From assembly GCF_037104765.1 (NCBI RefSeq), contig NZ_JBAWSY010000015.1, forward strand, positions 1-64,000: DNA of 64,000 bases, given 5' to 3'. Position numbers and translations under genes: made by a program. How positions within the stretch are numbered: position 1 is the stretch's first letter; each line of letters begins with the position of its first letter. The notes under the pieces were generated by a model. The model was not told where the DNA came from. It did no database searches and saw only the letters and a list, made by a program, of their open reading frames with translations. Shown here one piece after another: positions 45,406-54,081 of the stretch. Origin of the DNA: Psychrobacillus mangrovi. Lineage in GTDB: Bacteria; Bacillota; Bacilli; Bacillales_A; Planococcaceae.

Positions 45406-45876
45406 ATGCCTCGTAAAGGTCCTGTTTCCAAACGTGACGTGTTACCAGATCCAATTTATAATTCAAAGCTAGTAACTCGTTTAATCAACAAAATGATGAT
45501 TGATGGTAAAAGAGGTACTTCTCAAAAAATTCTATACGGAGCGTTTGAACTTGTAAAAGAACGTTCTGGTAAAGATGCTTTAGAAGTATTCGAAGCTGCA
45601 CTAAACAATGTAATGCCTGTTCTTGAAGTACGTGCTCGTCGTGTTGGTGGTGCAAACTACCAAGTACCAGTTGAAGTACGTCCTGATCGTCGTTCAACAC
45701 TAGGTCTTCGCTACTTAGTAAACTATTCACGTCTTCGTGGAGAAAAAACGATGGAAGAACGTTTAGCTAACGAAATTCTTGATGCATCTAACAACACTGG
45801 TGCTTCTGTTAAGAAACGTGAAGATATGCACAAAATGGCTGAAGCTAACAAAGCATTTGCACACTATCGTTGGTAA
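45406..45876 (+). CDS. rpsG: Ribosomal protein S7
   Basis: 156 residues; organises the 3' domain of 16S rRNA. Signature near the N-terminus: DPIYNSKLVTRLINKMM; C-terminal MAEANKAFAHYRW. ATG 45406 after AAAGGAGGA. Confidence 0.97.
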   Translation: MPRKGPVSKRDVLPDPIYNSKLVTRLINKMMIDGKRGTSQKILYGAFELVKERSGKDALEVFEAALNNVMPVLEVRARRVGGANYQVPVEVRPDRRSTLGLRYLVNYSRLRGEKTMEERLANEILDASNNTGASVKKREDMHKMAEANKAFAHYRW

Positions 45877-45927
45877 GATTTATTTAAAAATCATACTCTA
45901 ATCCGAAATTGGAAGGAGAAATACAAT

Positions 45928-48006
45928 ATGGCTAGAGAGTTCTCCTTAGAAAAAACACGTAATATCGGTATCATGGCTCACATCGATGCTGGTAAAACGA
46001 CTACTACGGAGCGTATTCTTTATTACACTGGTAAAATCCACAAAATTGGTGAAACGCATGAAGGTGCATCACAAATGGACTGGATGGAGCAAGAACAAGA
46101 ACGTGGTATTACAATCACTTCTGCTGCAACGACAGCTGCTTGGGACAACCACCGTGTAAACATTATCGATACACCAGGACACGTAGACTTCACAGTTGAA
46201 GTTGAACGTTCTCTTCGTGTTCTTGATGGTGCGGTTACAGTACTAGATGCTCAATCTGGTGTAGAACCACAAACTGAAACAGTATGGCGCCAAGCTACAA
46301 CTTACGGCGTACCACGTATTGTATTTGTTAACAAAATGGATAAAACGGGAGCAGATTTCCTATATTCTGTAGGAACTCTTCATGACCGTTTACAAGCTAA
46401 CGCTCATCCAATCCAGTTACCAATTGGTTCTGAAGATGAATTTAGTGGAATTATCGATTTAGTAACAATGAAGGCTACTGTGTATGGTAATGATTTAGGA
46501 ACTGATATCCAAGAAGTAGAAATTCCAGAAGAATATAAAGCTCAAGCTGAAGAGTACCGTGAAAAATTAGTTGAAGCGGTTGCTGAACTTGATGAAGATC
46601 TTATGGAAAAATATCTTGGTGGAGAAGAAATTACGAACGAAGAATTAGTTTCAGGTATCCGTAAAGGTACTCTAAACGTAGAATTCTATCCAGTAGTATG
46701 TGGTACTGCATTTAAAAACAAAGGTGTTCAAAAAGTTCTTGACGCTGTTGTTGCATACCTACCATCACCACTAGATATTCCACCTATGAAAGGTATCGAT
46801 CCTGATTCTGAAGAGGAAATAGAACGTCATTCTGATGATTCAGAGCCATTCTCTGCATTAGCATTTAAAGTAATGACTGACCCTTATGTTGGTAAACTAA
46901 CATTCTTCCGTGTATATTCTGGTACACTTCAATCAGGTTCATATGTGCAAAACTCTACAAAAGGTAAGCGTGAGCGTGTAGGACGTATTCTACAAATGCA
47001 TGCTAACTCTCGTGAAGAGATCTCTCAAGTATACTCTGGAGACATCGCTGCAGCTGTAGGTTTAAAAGATACAACTACTGGTGATACACTATGTGATGAA
47101 AAAGCTCTAGTAATTCTAGAATCTATGGAATTCCCAGAACCAGTTATCTCACTTTCTGTTGAACCAAAAACAAAAGCAGACCAAGATAAAATGGGTCAAG
47201 CTTTACAAAAACTTTCTGAAGAAGATCCAACATTCCGCGTGCATACTGATCAAGAAACTGGTCAGGTTATCATCGCAGGTATGGGTGAACTTCACCTTGA
47301 TATTTTAGTTGACCGTATGCGTCGTGAATTTAAAGTTGAAGCTAACGTAGGTGCTCCTCAAGTATCTTATCGTGAAACTTTCCGCAATTCCGCACAAGTT
47401 GAAGGTAAATTTGTACGTCAATCTGGTGGTCGTGGACAATTCGGACACGTTTGGATTGAGTTCTCTCCAAACGAAGAAGGAAAAGGCTTTGAATTTGAAA
47501 ACGCAATCGTTGGTGGGGTAGTTCCACGTGAATATATTCCAGCTGTTGAAGCAGGTCTTCGTGACTCGCTTGACAATGGGGTACTTGCAGGTTTCCCATT
47601 AATCGATATTAAAGCTAAACTATACGACGGATCATATCATGATGTTGACTCGAATGAGATGGCATTTAAAATCGCGGCGTCTATGGCATTGAAAAATGCT
47701 GTATCTAAAGTAAACCCAGTACTTCTTGAGCCAATCATGAAGGTAGAAGTTGTTATTCCTGAAGAATATTTAGGAGACATCATGGGTGATATCACGTCTC
47801 GTCGTGGTCGCGTTGAAGGTATGGACGCTCGTGGTAACGCACAAGTAGTACGTGCAATGGTTCCACTTGCTGAAATGTTCGGATATGCAACGTCTTTACG
47901 TTCTAATACGCAAGGACGTGGAGTATTCTCAATGGTGTTCGATCACTATGAAGATGTTCCAAAATCAATTTCTGAAGAAATTATTAAAAAACATAAAGGT
48001 GAATAA
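45928..48006 (+). CDS. fusA: Elongation factor G
   Basis: 692 residues, translocase. G1 AHIDAGKTTT (18-27), G3 DTPGH, G4 NKMD; domains II-V follow in order, with the C-terminal RGRVEGM segment. No sign of a fusidate-resistance change can be asserted. ATG 45928 after AAGGAGA. Confidence 0.97.
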   Translation: MAREFSLEKTRNIGIMAHIDAGKTTTTERILYYTGKIHKIGETHEGASQMDWMEQEQERGITITSAATTAAWDNHRVNIIDTPGHVDFTVEVERSLRVLDGAVTVLDAQSGVEPQTETVWRQATTYGVPRIVFVNKMDKTGADFLYSVGTLHDRLQANAHPIQLPIGSEDEFSGIIDLVTMKATVYGNDLGTDIQEVEIPEEYKAQAEEYREKLVEAVAELDEDLMEKYLGGEEITNEELVSGIRKGTLNVEFYPVVCGTAFKNKGVQKVLDAVVAYLPSPLDIPPMKGIDPDSEEEIERHSDDSEPFSALAFKVMTDPYVGKLTFFRVYSGTLQSGSYVQNSTKGKRERVGRILQMHANSREEISQVYSGDIAAAVGLKDTTTGDTLCDEKALVILESMEFPEPVISLSVEPKTKADQDKMGQALQKLSEEDPTFRVHTDQETGQVIIAGMGELHLDILVDRMRREFKVEANVGAPQVSYRETFRNSAQVEGKFVRQSGGRGQFGHVWIEFSPNEEGKGFEFENAIVGGVVPREYIPAVEAGLRDSLDNGVLAGFPLIDIKAKLYDGSYHDVDSNEMAFKIAASMALKNAVSKVNPVLLEPIMKVEVVIPEEYLGDIMGDITSRRGRVEGMDARGNAQVVRAMVPLAEMFGYATSLRSNTQGRGVFSMVFDHYEDVPKSISEEIIKKHKGE

Positions 48007-48035
48007 TTGAATTTTCACCAATATTAAAGTATAAC
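48007..48035 (+). promoter_or_regulatory. tuf promoter
   Basis: TTGAAT (48007-48012) and TATAAC (48030-48035), 17 bp apart, directly after fusA. A small hairpin AAGGG/CCCTT follows at 48058-48075 in the tuf leader. Gives tuf its own transcription in addition to read-through. Confidence 0.55.
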
Positions 48036-48122
48036 TAAATTATAGTGTATGAAAGATAAGGGGCTACTTGTCCCTTGCTTTTATCATAAAAAATCAAACA
48101 ATCACTGAGGAGGCAATCTCTA

Positions 48123-49310
48123 ATGGCTAAAGAAAAATTTGACCGTTCCAAAACGCATGCTAACATCGGTACAATCGGACACGTTGACCATGGTAAAACA
48201 ACTCTAACTGCTGCTATCGCAACAGTTCTTTCTAAAAAAATGGGTGGTACAGCTAAATCATACGCTGATATCGACAACGCACCTGAAGAAAAAGAACGCG
48301 GTATCACAATCAATACTTCTCACGTAGAATATGAAACTGAAACTCGTCACTACGCTCACGTAGACTGCCCAGGACATGCTGACTATGTTAAAAACATGAT
48401 CACAGGTGCAGCTCAAATGGACGGCGGTATTTTAGTAGTATCTGCTGCTGATGGCCCAATGCCACAAACTCGTGAGCATATCCTTCTTTCACGTCAAGTA
48501 GGTGTTCCTTATCTAGTTGTATTCATGAACAAATGTGATATGGTAGACGACGAAGAACTTCTTGAATTAGTTGAAATGGAAATTCGTGACCTTCTTTCTG
48601 AATACGATTTCCCAGGCGACGACATTCCAGTAATCAAAGGTTCTGCTCTTAAAGCTCTTGAAGGCGAAGCAGAATGGGAAGAAAAAATCGTTGAATTAAT
48701 GGACGCTGTAGATAGCTATATCCCAACTCCAGAACGTCAAACTGACAAACCATTCATGATGCCAGTTGAGGATGTATTCTCTATCACTGGTCGTGGAACA
48801 GTTGCTACTGGACGTGTAGAACGTGGTCAAGTTAAAATTGGTGACGTTGTAGACATTATCGGTATTACTGAAGAAGCAAAATCAACTACTGTAACAGGTG
48901 TTGAAATGTTCCGTAAACTTCTTGACTATGCAGAAGCTGGTGACAACATCGGTGCTCTACTTCGTGGGGTTGCTCGTGAAGACATCCAACGTGGTCAAGT
49001 ATTAGCTAAACCAGGTTCAATTACACCACACACAGACTTCAAAGCTGAAGTTTATGTTCTTTCAAAAGAAGAGGGTGGACGTCATACTCCATTCTTCTCA
49101 AACTACCGCCCACAGTTCTACTTCCGTACAACTGACGTAACAGGCGTTTGTAACTTACCAGAAGGCGTAGAAATGGTTATGCCTGGAGACAACATCGAAA
49201 TGACAGTTTCTTTGATCTCTCCTATCGCTCTTGAAGAAGGTACAAAATTCTCTATCCGTGAGGGTGGACGTACTGTAGGCGCTGGCGTAGTTGCTACAAT
49301 TACTAAATAA
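48123..49310 (+). CDS. tuf: Elongation factor Tu
   Basis: 395 residues. G1 GHVDHGKT (19-26), G3 DCPGH, G4 NKCD and the domain II/III sequences are complete. Carries aminoacyl-tRNA to the ribosome. ATG 48123 after GAGGAGGC. In B. subtilis the S10 cluster follows closely; here foreign DNA intervenes. Confidence 0.97.
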   Translation: MAKEKFDRSKTHANIGTIGHVDHGKTTLTAAIATVLSKKMGGTAKSYADIDNAPEEKERGITINTSHVEYETETRHYAHVDCPGHADYVKNMITGAAQMDGGILVVSAADGPMPQTREHILLSRQVGVPYLVVFMNKCDMVDDEELLELVEMEIRDLLSEYDFPGDDIPVIKGSALKALEGEAEWEEKIVELMDAVDSYIPTPERQTDKPFMMPVEDVFSITGRGTVATGRVERGQVKIGDVVDIIGITEEAKSTTVTGVEMFRKLLDYAEAGDNIGALLRGVAREDIQRGQVLAKPGSITPHTDFKAEVYVLSKEEGGRHTPFFSNYRPQFYFRTTDVTGVCNLPEGVEMVMPGDNIEMTVSLISPIALEEGTKFSIREGGRTVGAGVVATITK

Positions 49311-49328
49311 TTTATAAATTACAAGCTA

Positions 49329-49363
49329 AAATCCATCTCGTGACGACGAGATGGATTTTTTTT
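49329..49363 (+). terminator. Terminator after tuf
   Basis: AATCCATCTCGT pairs with ACGAGATGGATT around GACG, then eight T. Confidence 0.92.
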
Positions 49364-49395
49364 GTGCAAAAAATAGTGTAACTATTTATAGGGGG

Positions 49396-49653
49396 GTGCT
49401 TCCAATTAGTACAAGCATATTGTTGGTAGAAGATGATCAGTCCATTTTTGATTTGGTAAGAGATCGCTTTATACAATGGTCTTTTGATGTAATTGGACCT
49501 GAAGACTTCCAAAAAATAATACATACATTTATAGAAGAAAAACCGCAATTAGTTATTATAGATATACAATTGCCTGCTTTTGATGGCTTCCATTGGTATA
49601 GAGAAATTCGTCAGGACAACCATTTGAGGAGAATTAGAGGAAAAGGATATTAG
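49396..49653 (+). pseudogene. bceR: Truncated BceR-type response regulator
   Basis: Receiver domain of an OmpR-class regulator: ILLVEDDQSIFDLV, phospho-acceptor in VIIDIQLPAFDGFHW, very like BceR regulators of peptide-antibiotic detoxification. It breaks off after about 75 residues (EIRQDN) into unrelated frame and a stop; switch Thr/Lys and the DNA-binding domain are gone. A strong GGGGGGTG ribosome site is followed not by ATG but by ATT (49405). Clearly non-functional. Confidence 0.8.
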
Positions 49654-50319
49654 TTATATCGAAACATCGATAGAGCTCTTAGATGTAGAGGTAGATACTT
49701 CGGATTTATATGTGAGTGATATACCATCTGGCTTAAGTATTATGACAAAGTCCATAATGCGGGTAACTAAGCTAAGTGATGCCCAAATATGATAACTGAT
49801 CTTAAGTTAGAAGAAGGAGAAGGTTACGTTACAGGTTTAGCAATATGTTGTCTGAAATAGTAAAAATAGAAGGAAACAGACCGGTACAGCATACTTCTGC
49901 TAATGGGGAAGTTCCTATCATTATAAAAGATATTATTGAAGAGTCCATACTTGCCTATTATTTGATCGGAGGTGGTATGACGATTATTGTTACCGACGAA
50001 CAATTTGAAAAATTATCAAAGGATATCTTAATCCAACAGCAATCATACTGGACAAAAACAAGTGGGTATCGGTTTAGTAGACCGTTCGGAATTAGAAGAA
50101 ACTCAAACTATATATTTAGAAACTACGAATGACTTCGGGATCCCACTAGTTATTGGTCTAGCGCATAGTTACTTTGCGGTGAAATCCGGTTGGATGTTTT
50201 TTGGTACAGAGTTAGTAGCACCACTGTTAATCACTATGAGTTTCTATGTAGTTTTATATTCAGTCTTTGCATTCCTTTCCATTGGTTATTACAGAAAAGT
50301 AGTAAATGAGGCACTTTAA
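49640..50319 (+). pseudogene. bceB: Frameshifted remnant of a BceB-type ABC permease
   Basis: Pieces of one long permease run on in successive frames. The extracellular region reads YIETSIELLDVEVD...LSIMTKSIMRVTKLSDAQ near 49650-49790. It resumes after a stop in another frame at 49845 (VPIIIKDII, GGGMTIIVTDEQFEKLSKDI) and shifts again at about 50062, ending with PLVIGLAHSYFAVKSG and the last membrane helix. This matches the C-terminal half of BceB/FtsX-like permeases. BceS and BceA are missing, so the junction near 49625 marks a deletion. Confidence 0.75.
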
Positions 50320-50347
50320 GGAACATTTAAGAACTTTATATGAACAG

Positions 50348-50380
50348 AACCCCCTTTGTACTTATTGCAAAGGGGGTTTC
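50348..50380 (+). terminator. Terminator of the former bce module
   Basis: AACCCCCTTTG (50348-50358) pairs with CAAAGGGGGTT (50368-50378) around a nine-base loop. Confidence 0.75.
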
Positions 50381-50454
50381 GCATTGACATTCGAGAAGAA
50401 AAATATTAAACTTTATCAAGTTAGTAATCTAGTGTGTGAAAGTGAGTGTTAAAT

Positions 50455-51771
50455 ATGAATGCTGTATTAGTTGCAGTAGGAGTAATGTTAATATTGAGTT
50501 TACTTCGAATAAATGTTGTATTCTCGTTAATTATAGGGGCACTTATAGGGGGTCTTACAGCCGGCCTATCAGTCGCAGAAACAATTGAGGCATTTACGGG
50601 TGGTTTAGGCGCAGGAGCGACTATTGCGCTAAGCTACGCATTATTAGGGGGCTTTGCAATTGCTATTTCGAGAACAGGTATACCGGAATTACTCGTAGGG
50701 GTTATATTAAAGCTAGTGAAAAGAAAAGGAGATTCTCAAAAAGTAGGATTAGCCAAAGTATTAGTGTTTTTATTGTTACTTATGATGGCTATTTTTTCAC
50801 AAAACTTAATCCCCATCCATATCGCTTTTATACCTTTGTTGGTACCACCAATTTTAAAAATTTTAAATATGTTACAAGTAGATCGTCGATTAATTGCATG
50901 TATTTTAGCATTTGGTTTAATCACACCTTATATGTTCCTTCCGTATGGATTTGGCGCAATCTACCAGCAAATTGTAGCAACACAAATGGGATTGTCTGGT
51001 CTAGAGATAGCACTTGATGATATTCCAACAGCTATGGCAGTACCAGCATTAGGAATGGTTTTTGGATTAATAGCAGCTTTTGTCTTATTTCGTAAGCCGA
51101 GAACTTATAAGCAAGAGGATGTTGAAGTTGAAGAGCTTGAGGTTAATGTGAAGAAAAGTAGTATAGTCTTTACAATTATCTCATTAATCGCGGCGCTTTA
51201 CGTTCAAATCGAAACAGATTCCATGATTGCAGGTGCTCTAGCAGGTATAACTGTTCTATATATAAGTGGAGCTCTTAAATGGAAAGAAGCCGATCAATTG
51301 TTAACTGAAGGAATGCGTATGATGGCGTTTGTAGGGTTTGTAATGATTACTGCAAACGGATTTGCAGCAGTGATAACTGCCACTGGTCACGTAGAATCAT
51401 TAGTTGAGGCATCCGCAGATTTACTCGCAGGTAATGTAAGTTTGGCGGTATTAATCATGTTGATTATAGGATTAATCGTAACGATTGGAATCGGCTCCTC
51501 ATTTGCTACCATTCCAATCATAGCTGCTATTTTTGTGCCACTATCATTAGAACTAGGATTAAGTCCATTAGCGACCATTGCTTTGATTGGAACAGCAGGA
51601 GCATTGGGTGACGCAGGATCACCAGCTTCCGATTCAACGCTCGGACCAACTGCAGGTTTAAGTGTAGATGGACAGCATAATCATATTTGGGATACATGTG
51701 TACCTACATTTATTTGTTACAACATACCGTTAGTTCTCTTTGGATGGATTGCGGTTGTGTTTGTTCTATAA
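50455..51771 (+). CDS. YuiF/NhaC-like Na+/H+ antiporter family transporter
   Basis: 438 residues and about 11-12 hydrophobic helices, so an integral membrane transporter. The repeated glycine-rich stretches (GLGAGATIALSYALLGGFAIAISR and GLIVTIGIGSSFATIPIIAA) and the GDAGSPASDSTLGPTAG motif identify the Na_H_antiport_1 (YuiF) group. These are annotated as Na+/H+ antiporters or amino-acid carriers; substrate unproven. ATG 50455 is used; the GTG at 50446 is nearer a weak AAAGTGAG site. Interrupts the usual tuf-rpsJ linkage. Confidence 0.8.
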   Translation: MNAVLVAVGVMLILSLLRINVVFSLIIGALIGGLTAGLSVAETIEAFTGGLGAGATIALSYALLGGFAIAISRTGIPELLVGVILKLVKRKGDSQKVGLAKVLVFLLLLMMAIFSQNLIPIHIAFIPLLVPPILKILNMLQVDRRLIACILAFGLITPYMFLPYGFGAIYQQIVATQMGLSGLEIALDDIPTAMAVPALGMVFGLIAAFVLFRKPRTYKQEDVEVEELEVNVKKSSIVFTIISLIAALYVQIETDSMIAGALAGITVLYISGALKWKEADQLLTEGMRMMAFVGFVMITANGFAAVITATGHVESLVEASADLLAGNVSLAVLIMLIIGLIVTIGIGSSFATIPIIAAIFVPLSLELGLSPLATIALIGTAGALGDAGSPASDSTLGPTAGLSVDGQHNHIWDTCVPTFICYNIPLVLFGWIAVVFVL

Positions 51772-51782
51772 TTAAGTATGGC

Positions 51783-51812
51783 AAGGACGCTCATTTAGAA
51801 GAGCGTCCTTTA
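51783..51812 (+). terminator. Terminator of the YuiF-like gene
   Basis: AAGGACGCTC (51783-51792) pairs perfectly with GAGCGTCCTT (51801-51810). Confidence 0.88.
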
Positions 51813-51965
51813 TATATAGTAGAAAAGTATGGATAAATAATTAATTTGACGTTTCATTTGAAATAATAGCGATAGTTTTGTATACTGGAATACGGCTCAA
51901 TAAAGCTGTTTTAAAAGTTAAGAGAAATAATATATCAACATTTAAAAAGAATTTCGTAAAAACAC

Positions 51966-51994
51966 TTGCGGAATTATTTTATTTTGTATATAAT
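51966..51994 (+). promoter_or_regulatory. S10-spc cluster promoter
   Basis: TTGCGG (51966-51971) and TATAAT (51989-51994), 17 bp apart, with TGTATAAT-like extension. A second candidate, TTGAAA (51858-51863) and TATACT (51881-51886), also 17 bp apart, lies upstream. Together they would drive the ~25-gene ribosomal cluster. Confidence 0.7.
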
Positions 51995-52010
51995 GTTGAA
52001 TGTTGGTCTT

Positions 52011-52085
52011 TGACTGCGATGAAGCGAGAGGTTACCGACACACCCGGCCGCTTTGCCATGGCGAGTGTACGGAAAATTTTCGTGG
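52011..52085 (+). promoter_or_regulatory. Structured leader upstream of rpsJ
   Basis: A GC-rich block (GACACACCCGGCC...GCCATGGCGAGTGT, 52037-52069) in an AT-rich setting. ACAC/GTGT and CGGC/GCC(A) can pair into a stem-loop around CGCTTT. It looks conserved rather than random, so it may be an autogenous ribosomal-protein binding site or another cis-RNA. Short ORFs crossing it lack ribosome sites. The remaining 51815-52122 shows nothing else. Confidence 0.5.
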
Positions 52086-52122
52086 AGAATGTCTAGAAAA
52101 TAGGCGAGAAGGAGGGAAAATA

Positions 52123-52431
52123 ATGGCAAAACAAAAAATTCGTATCCGTTTGAAAGCGTATGATCACAGAATCCTTGATCAATCTGCTGAGAAAATTGTG
52201 GAAACTGCTAAACGTTCAGGTGCAAGTGTATCAGGTCCGATTCCACTTCCGACTGAGAAGTCTGTGTACACAATTCTTCGTGCTGTTCATAAGTATAAAG
52301 ATTCTCGTGAACAATTCGAAATGCGTACGCATAAACGTCTGATCGATATCGTTAACCCAACACCACAAACTGTTGATGCGTTAATGAAGCTTGACTTACC
52401 ATCTGGCGTTGATATTGAAATCAAACTTTAA
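52123..52431 (+). CDS. rpsJ: Ribosomal protein S10 (NusE)
   Basis: 102 residues; 30S head protein that also joins NusB in antitermination. ATG 52123 after AAGGAGGGAAA gives MAKQKIRIRLKAYDH. The frame can be extended upstream through the leader, but no ribosome site supports that. First gene of the S10 cluster. Confidence 0.97.
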   Translation: MAKQKIRIRLKAYDHRILDQSAEKIVETAKRSGASVSGPIPLPTEKSVYTILRAVHKYKDSREQFEMRTHKRLIDIVNPTPQTVDALMKLDLPSGVDIEIKL

Positions 52432-52476
52432 TGGTAAAAAAATAAAAACAATTAATTATTATAGGAGGTGTGACGG

Positions 52477-53106
52477 ATGACCAAAGGAATCTTAGGTAGA
52501 AAAATCGGTATGACGCAAGTATTTGCTGAGAACGGTGACTTAATCCCTGTAACTGTTATTGAAGCTACTCCAAACGTAGTACTTCAGAAGAAAACAGTTG
52601 AAACAGACGGTTACGAAGCAATTCAGTTAGGTTTTGAAGATAAGAGAGAAAAGCTTTCTAATAAACCTGCGAAAGGGCACGTAGCTAAAGCGAGCACTGC
52701 TCCTAAGCGCTTCATCCGCGAATTCCGCGGCTTGGATACAGCTAATTACGAAGTTGGTCAAGAAGTCAACGTTGAAAGTTTCGCAGAAGGCGATGTAATT
52801 GATGTAACAGGTGTTACTAAAGGTAAAGGTTTCCAAGGTGTTATTAAACGTCATGGACAATCACGTGGACCAATGGCTCACGGATCTCGTTACCACCGTC
52901 GTCCGGGTTCAATGGGGCCAGTTGCTCCGAACCGCGTATTTAAACAAAAGAAATTACCTGGTCAAATGGGTGGGCATGTAGTTACAATTCAAAACTTACA
53001 AATCGTAAGAGTTGATGCAGAACGTAACTTACTACTTGTTAAAGGTAATGTTCCTGGTTCTCGTAAATCATTAGTAGTTGTAAAAGCTGCTATTAAATCG
53101 AAATAA
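52477..53106 (+). CDS. rplC: Ribosomal protein L3
   Basis: 209 residues. N-terminal GILGRKIGMTQVF and the long loop SRGPMAHGSRYHRRPGSMG reaching the peptidyl transferase centre. ATG 52477 after AGGAGGTG. Confidence 0.97.
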   Translation: MTKGILGRKIGMTQVFAENGDLIPVTVIEATPNVVLQKKTVETDGYEAIQLGFEDKREKLSNKPAKGHVAKASTAPKRFIREFRGLDTANYEVGQEVNVESFAEGDVIDVTGVTKGKGFQGVIKRHGQSRGPMAHGSRYHRRPGSMGPVAPNRVFKQKKLPGQMGGHVVTIQNLQIVRVDAERNLLLVKGNVPGSRKSLVVVKAAIKSK

Positions 53107-53131
53107 TCTCTGAAGAAAGGAGGAAACAGGA

Positions 53132-53755
53132 ATGGCAAAAGTATCTTTATTCAATCAAGCAGGATCTTCTGTTGGCGAAATCGAGTTAAACGATAAAGTT
53201 TTCGGTATTGAGCCAAACGAGTCTGTTTTATTTGAAGCTATCATTGCTCAACGCGCTTCACTTCGTCAAGGTAATCACAAAGTGAAAAACCGTTCTGAAG
53301 TAGCTGGTGGTGGCCGTAAACCTTGGAAACAAAAAGGAACTGGTCGTGCTCGTCAAGGTTCAATTCGCTCTCCACAATGGCGTGGCGGTGGTATTGTATT
53401 TGGTCCGACTCCACGTAGTTACAGCTATAAATTACCTAAGAAAGTACGTCGTCTAGCTCTTCTTTCAGCTCTTTCATCTAAAGTGAACGAAGAAAGCATC
53501 GTAGTACTTGAAGGTTTAGCGTTTGATGCACCAAAAACAAAAGAATTTGTGAAAGTGTTATCTAACCTTTCCATCGATAAAAAAGCGTTATTCGTAACTG
53601 CTGATTTAGATGAAAACGTAGCGTTAGCAGCACGTAACATCCCTGGTATCACAGTTGTGTCTGCAACAGGCATTAACGTTTTAGATTTAGTTGGTCACGA
53701 AAAATTAGTGATGACTAAAGCTGCAGTAGAAAAAGTAGAGGAGGTGCTTGGTTAA
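53132..53755 (+). CDS. rplD: Ribosomal protein L4
   Basis: 207 residues. Exit-tunnel loop GGGRKPWKQKGTGRARQGSIRSPQWRGGG is complete, with no macrolide-type deletion. In E. coli L4 represses the S10 operon; whether it does so here is unknown. Stop overlaps rplW start (TAATG). Confidence 0.97.
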   Translation: MAKVSLFNQAGSSVGEIELNDKVFGIEPNESVLFEAIIAQRASLRQGNHKVKNRSEVAGGGRKPWKQKGTGRARQGSIRSPQWRGGGIVFGPTPRSYSYKLPKKVRRLALLSALSSKVNEESIVVLEGLAFDAPKTKEFVKVLSNLSIDKKALFVTADLDENVALAARNIPGITVVSATGINVLDLVGHEKLVMTKAAVEKVEEVLG

Positions 53756-54039
53756 TGGAAGCACGTGATATTATTAAACGTCCGGTCATTACCGAGCGTT
53801 CTTCTGAAATAATGGCAGATAAGAAGTACACTTTTGAAGTGGACACTCGCGCTAACAAAACACAAGTTAAATATGCTGTTGAAGAAATCTTTGGAGTAGA
53901 TGTTGAAAAAGTAAACATCATGAACTACAAAGGTAAATTCAAACGTGTAGGTAAATTCGGTGGTTATACAAACAAACGCCGTAAAGCGATTGTTACCTTA
54001 ACTGCTGATAGCAAAGAAATCGAGTTATTCGAAATTTAA
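53755..54039 (+). CDS. rplW: Ribosomal protein L23
   Basis: 94 residues, tunnel-exit docking protein for SRP and trigger factor. RDIIKRPVITERSSE near the N-terminus. Translationally coupled to rplD through TAATG with GAGGTG inside the rplD end. Confidence 0.96.
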   Translation: MEARDIIKRPVITERSSEIMADKKYTFEVDTRANKTQVKYAVEEIFGVDVEKVNIMNYKGKFKRVGKFGGYTNKRRKAIVTLTADSKEIELFEI

Positions 54040-54081
54040 TCCTTATTAAAGGAATTTAATACTCAAGAAGGAGGGAAAAAA

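Noticed and set aside
51878..52096. 72-codon ORF, and the upstream extension of rpsJ from 52000
   Set aside because: Both cross the S10 promoter and leader. No ribosome site lies before them, and rpsJ has a perfect one before ATG 52123.
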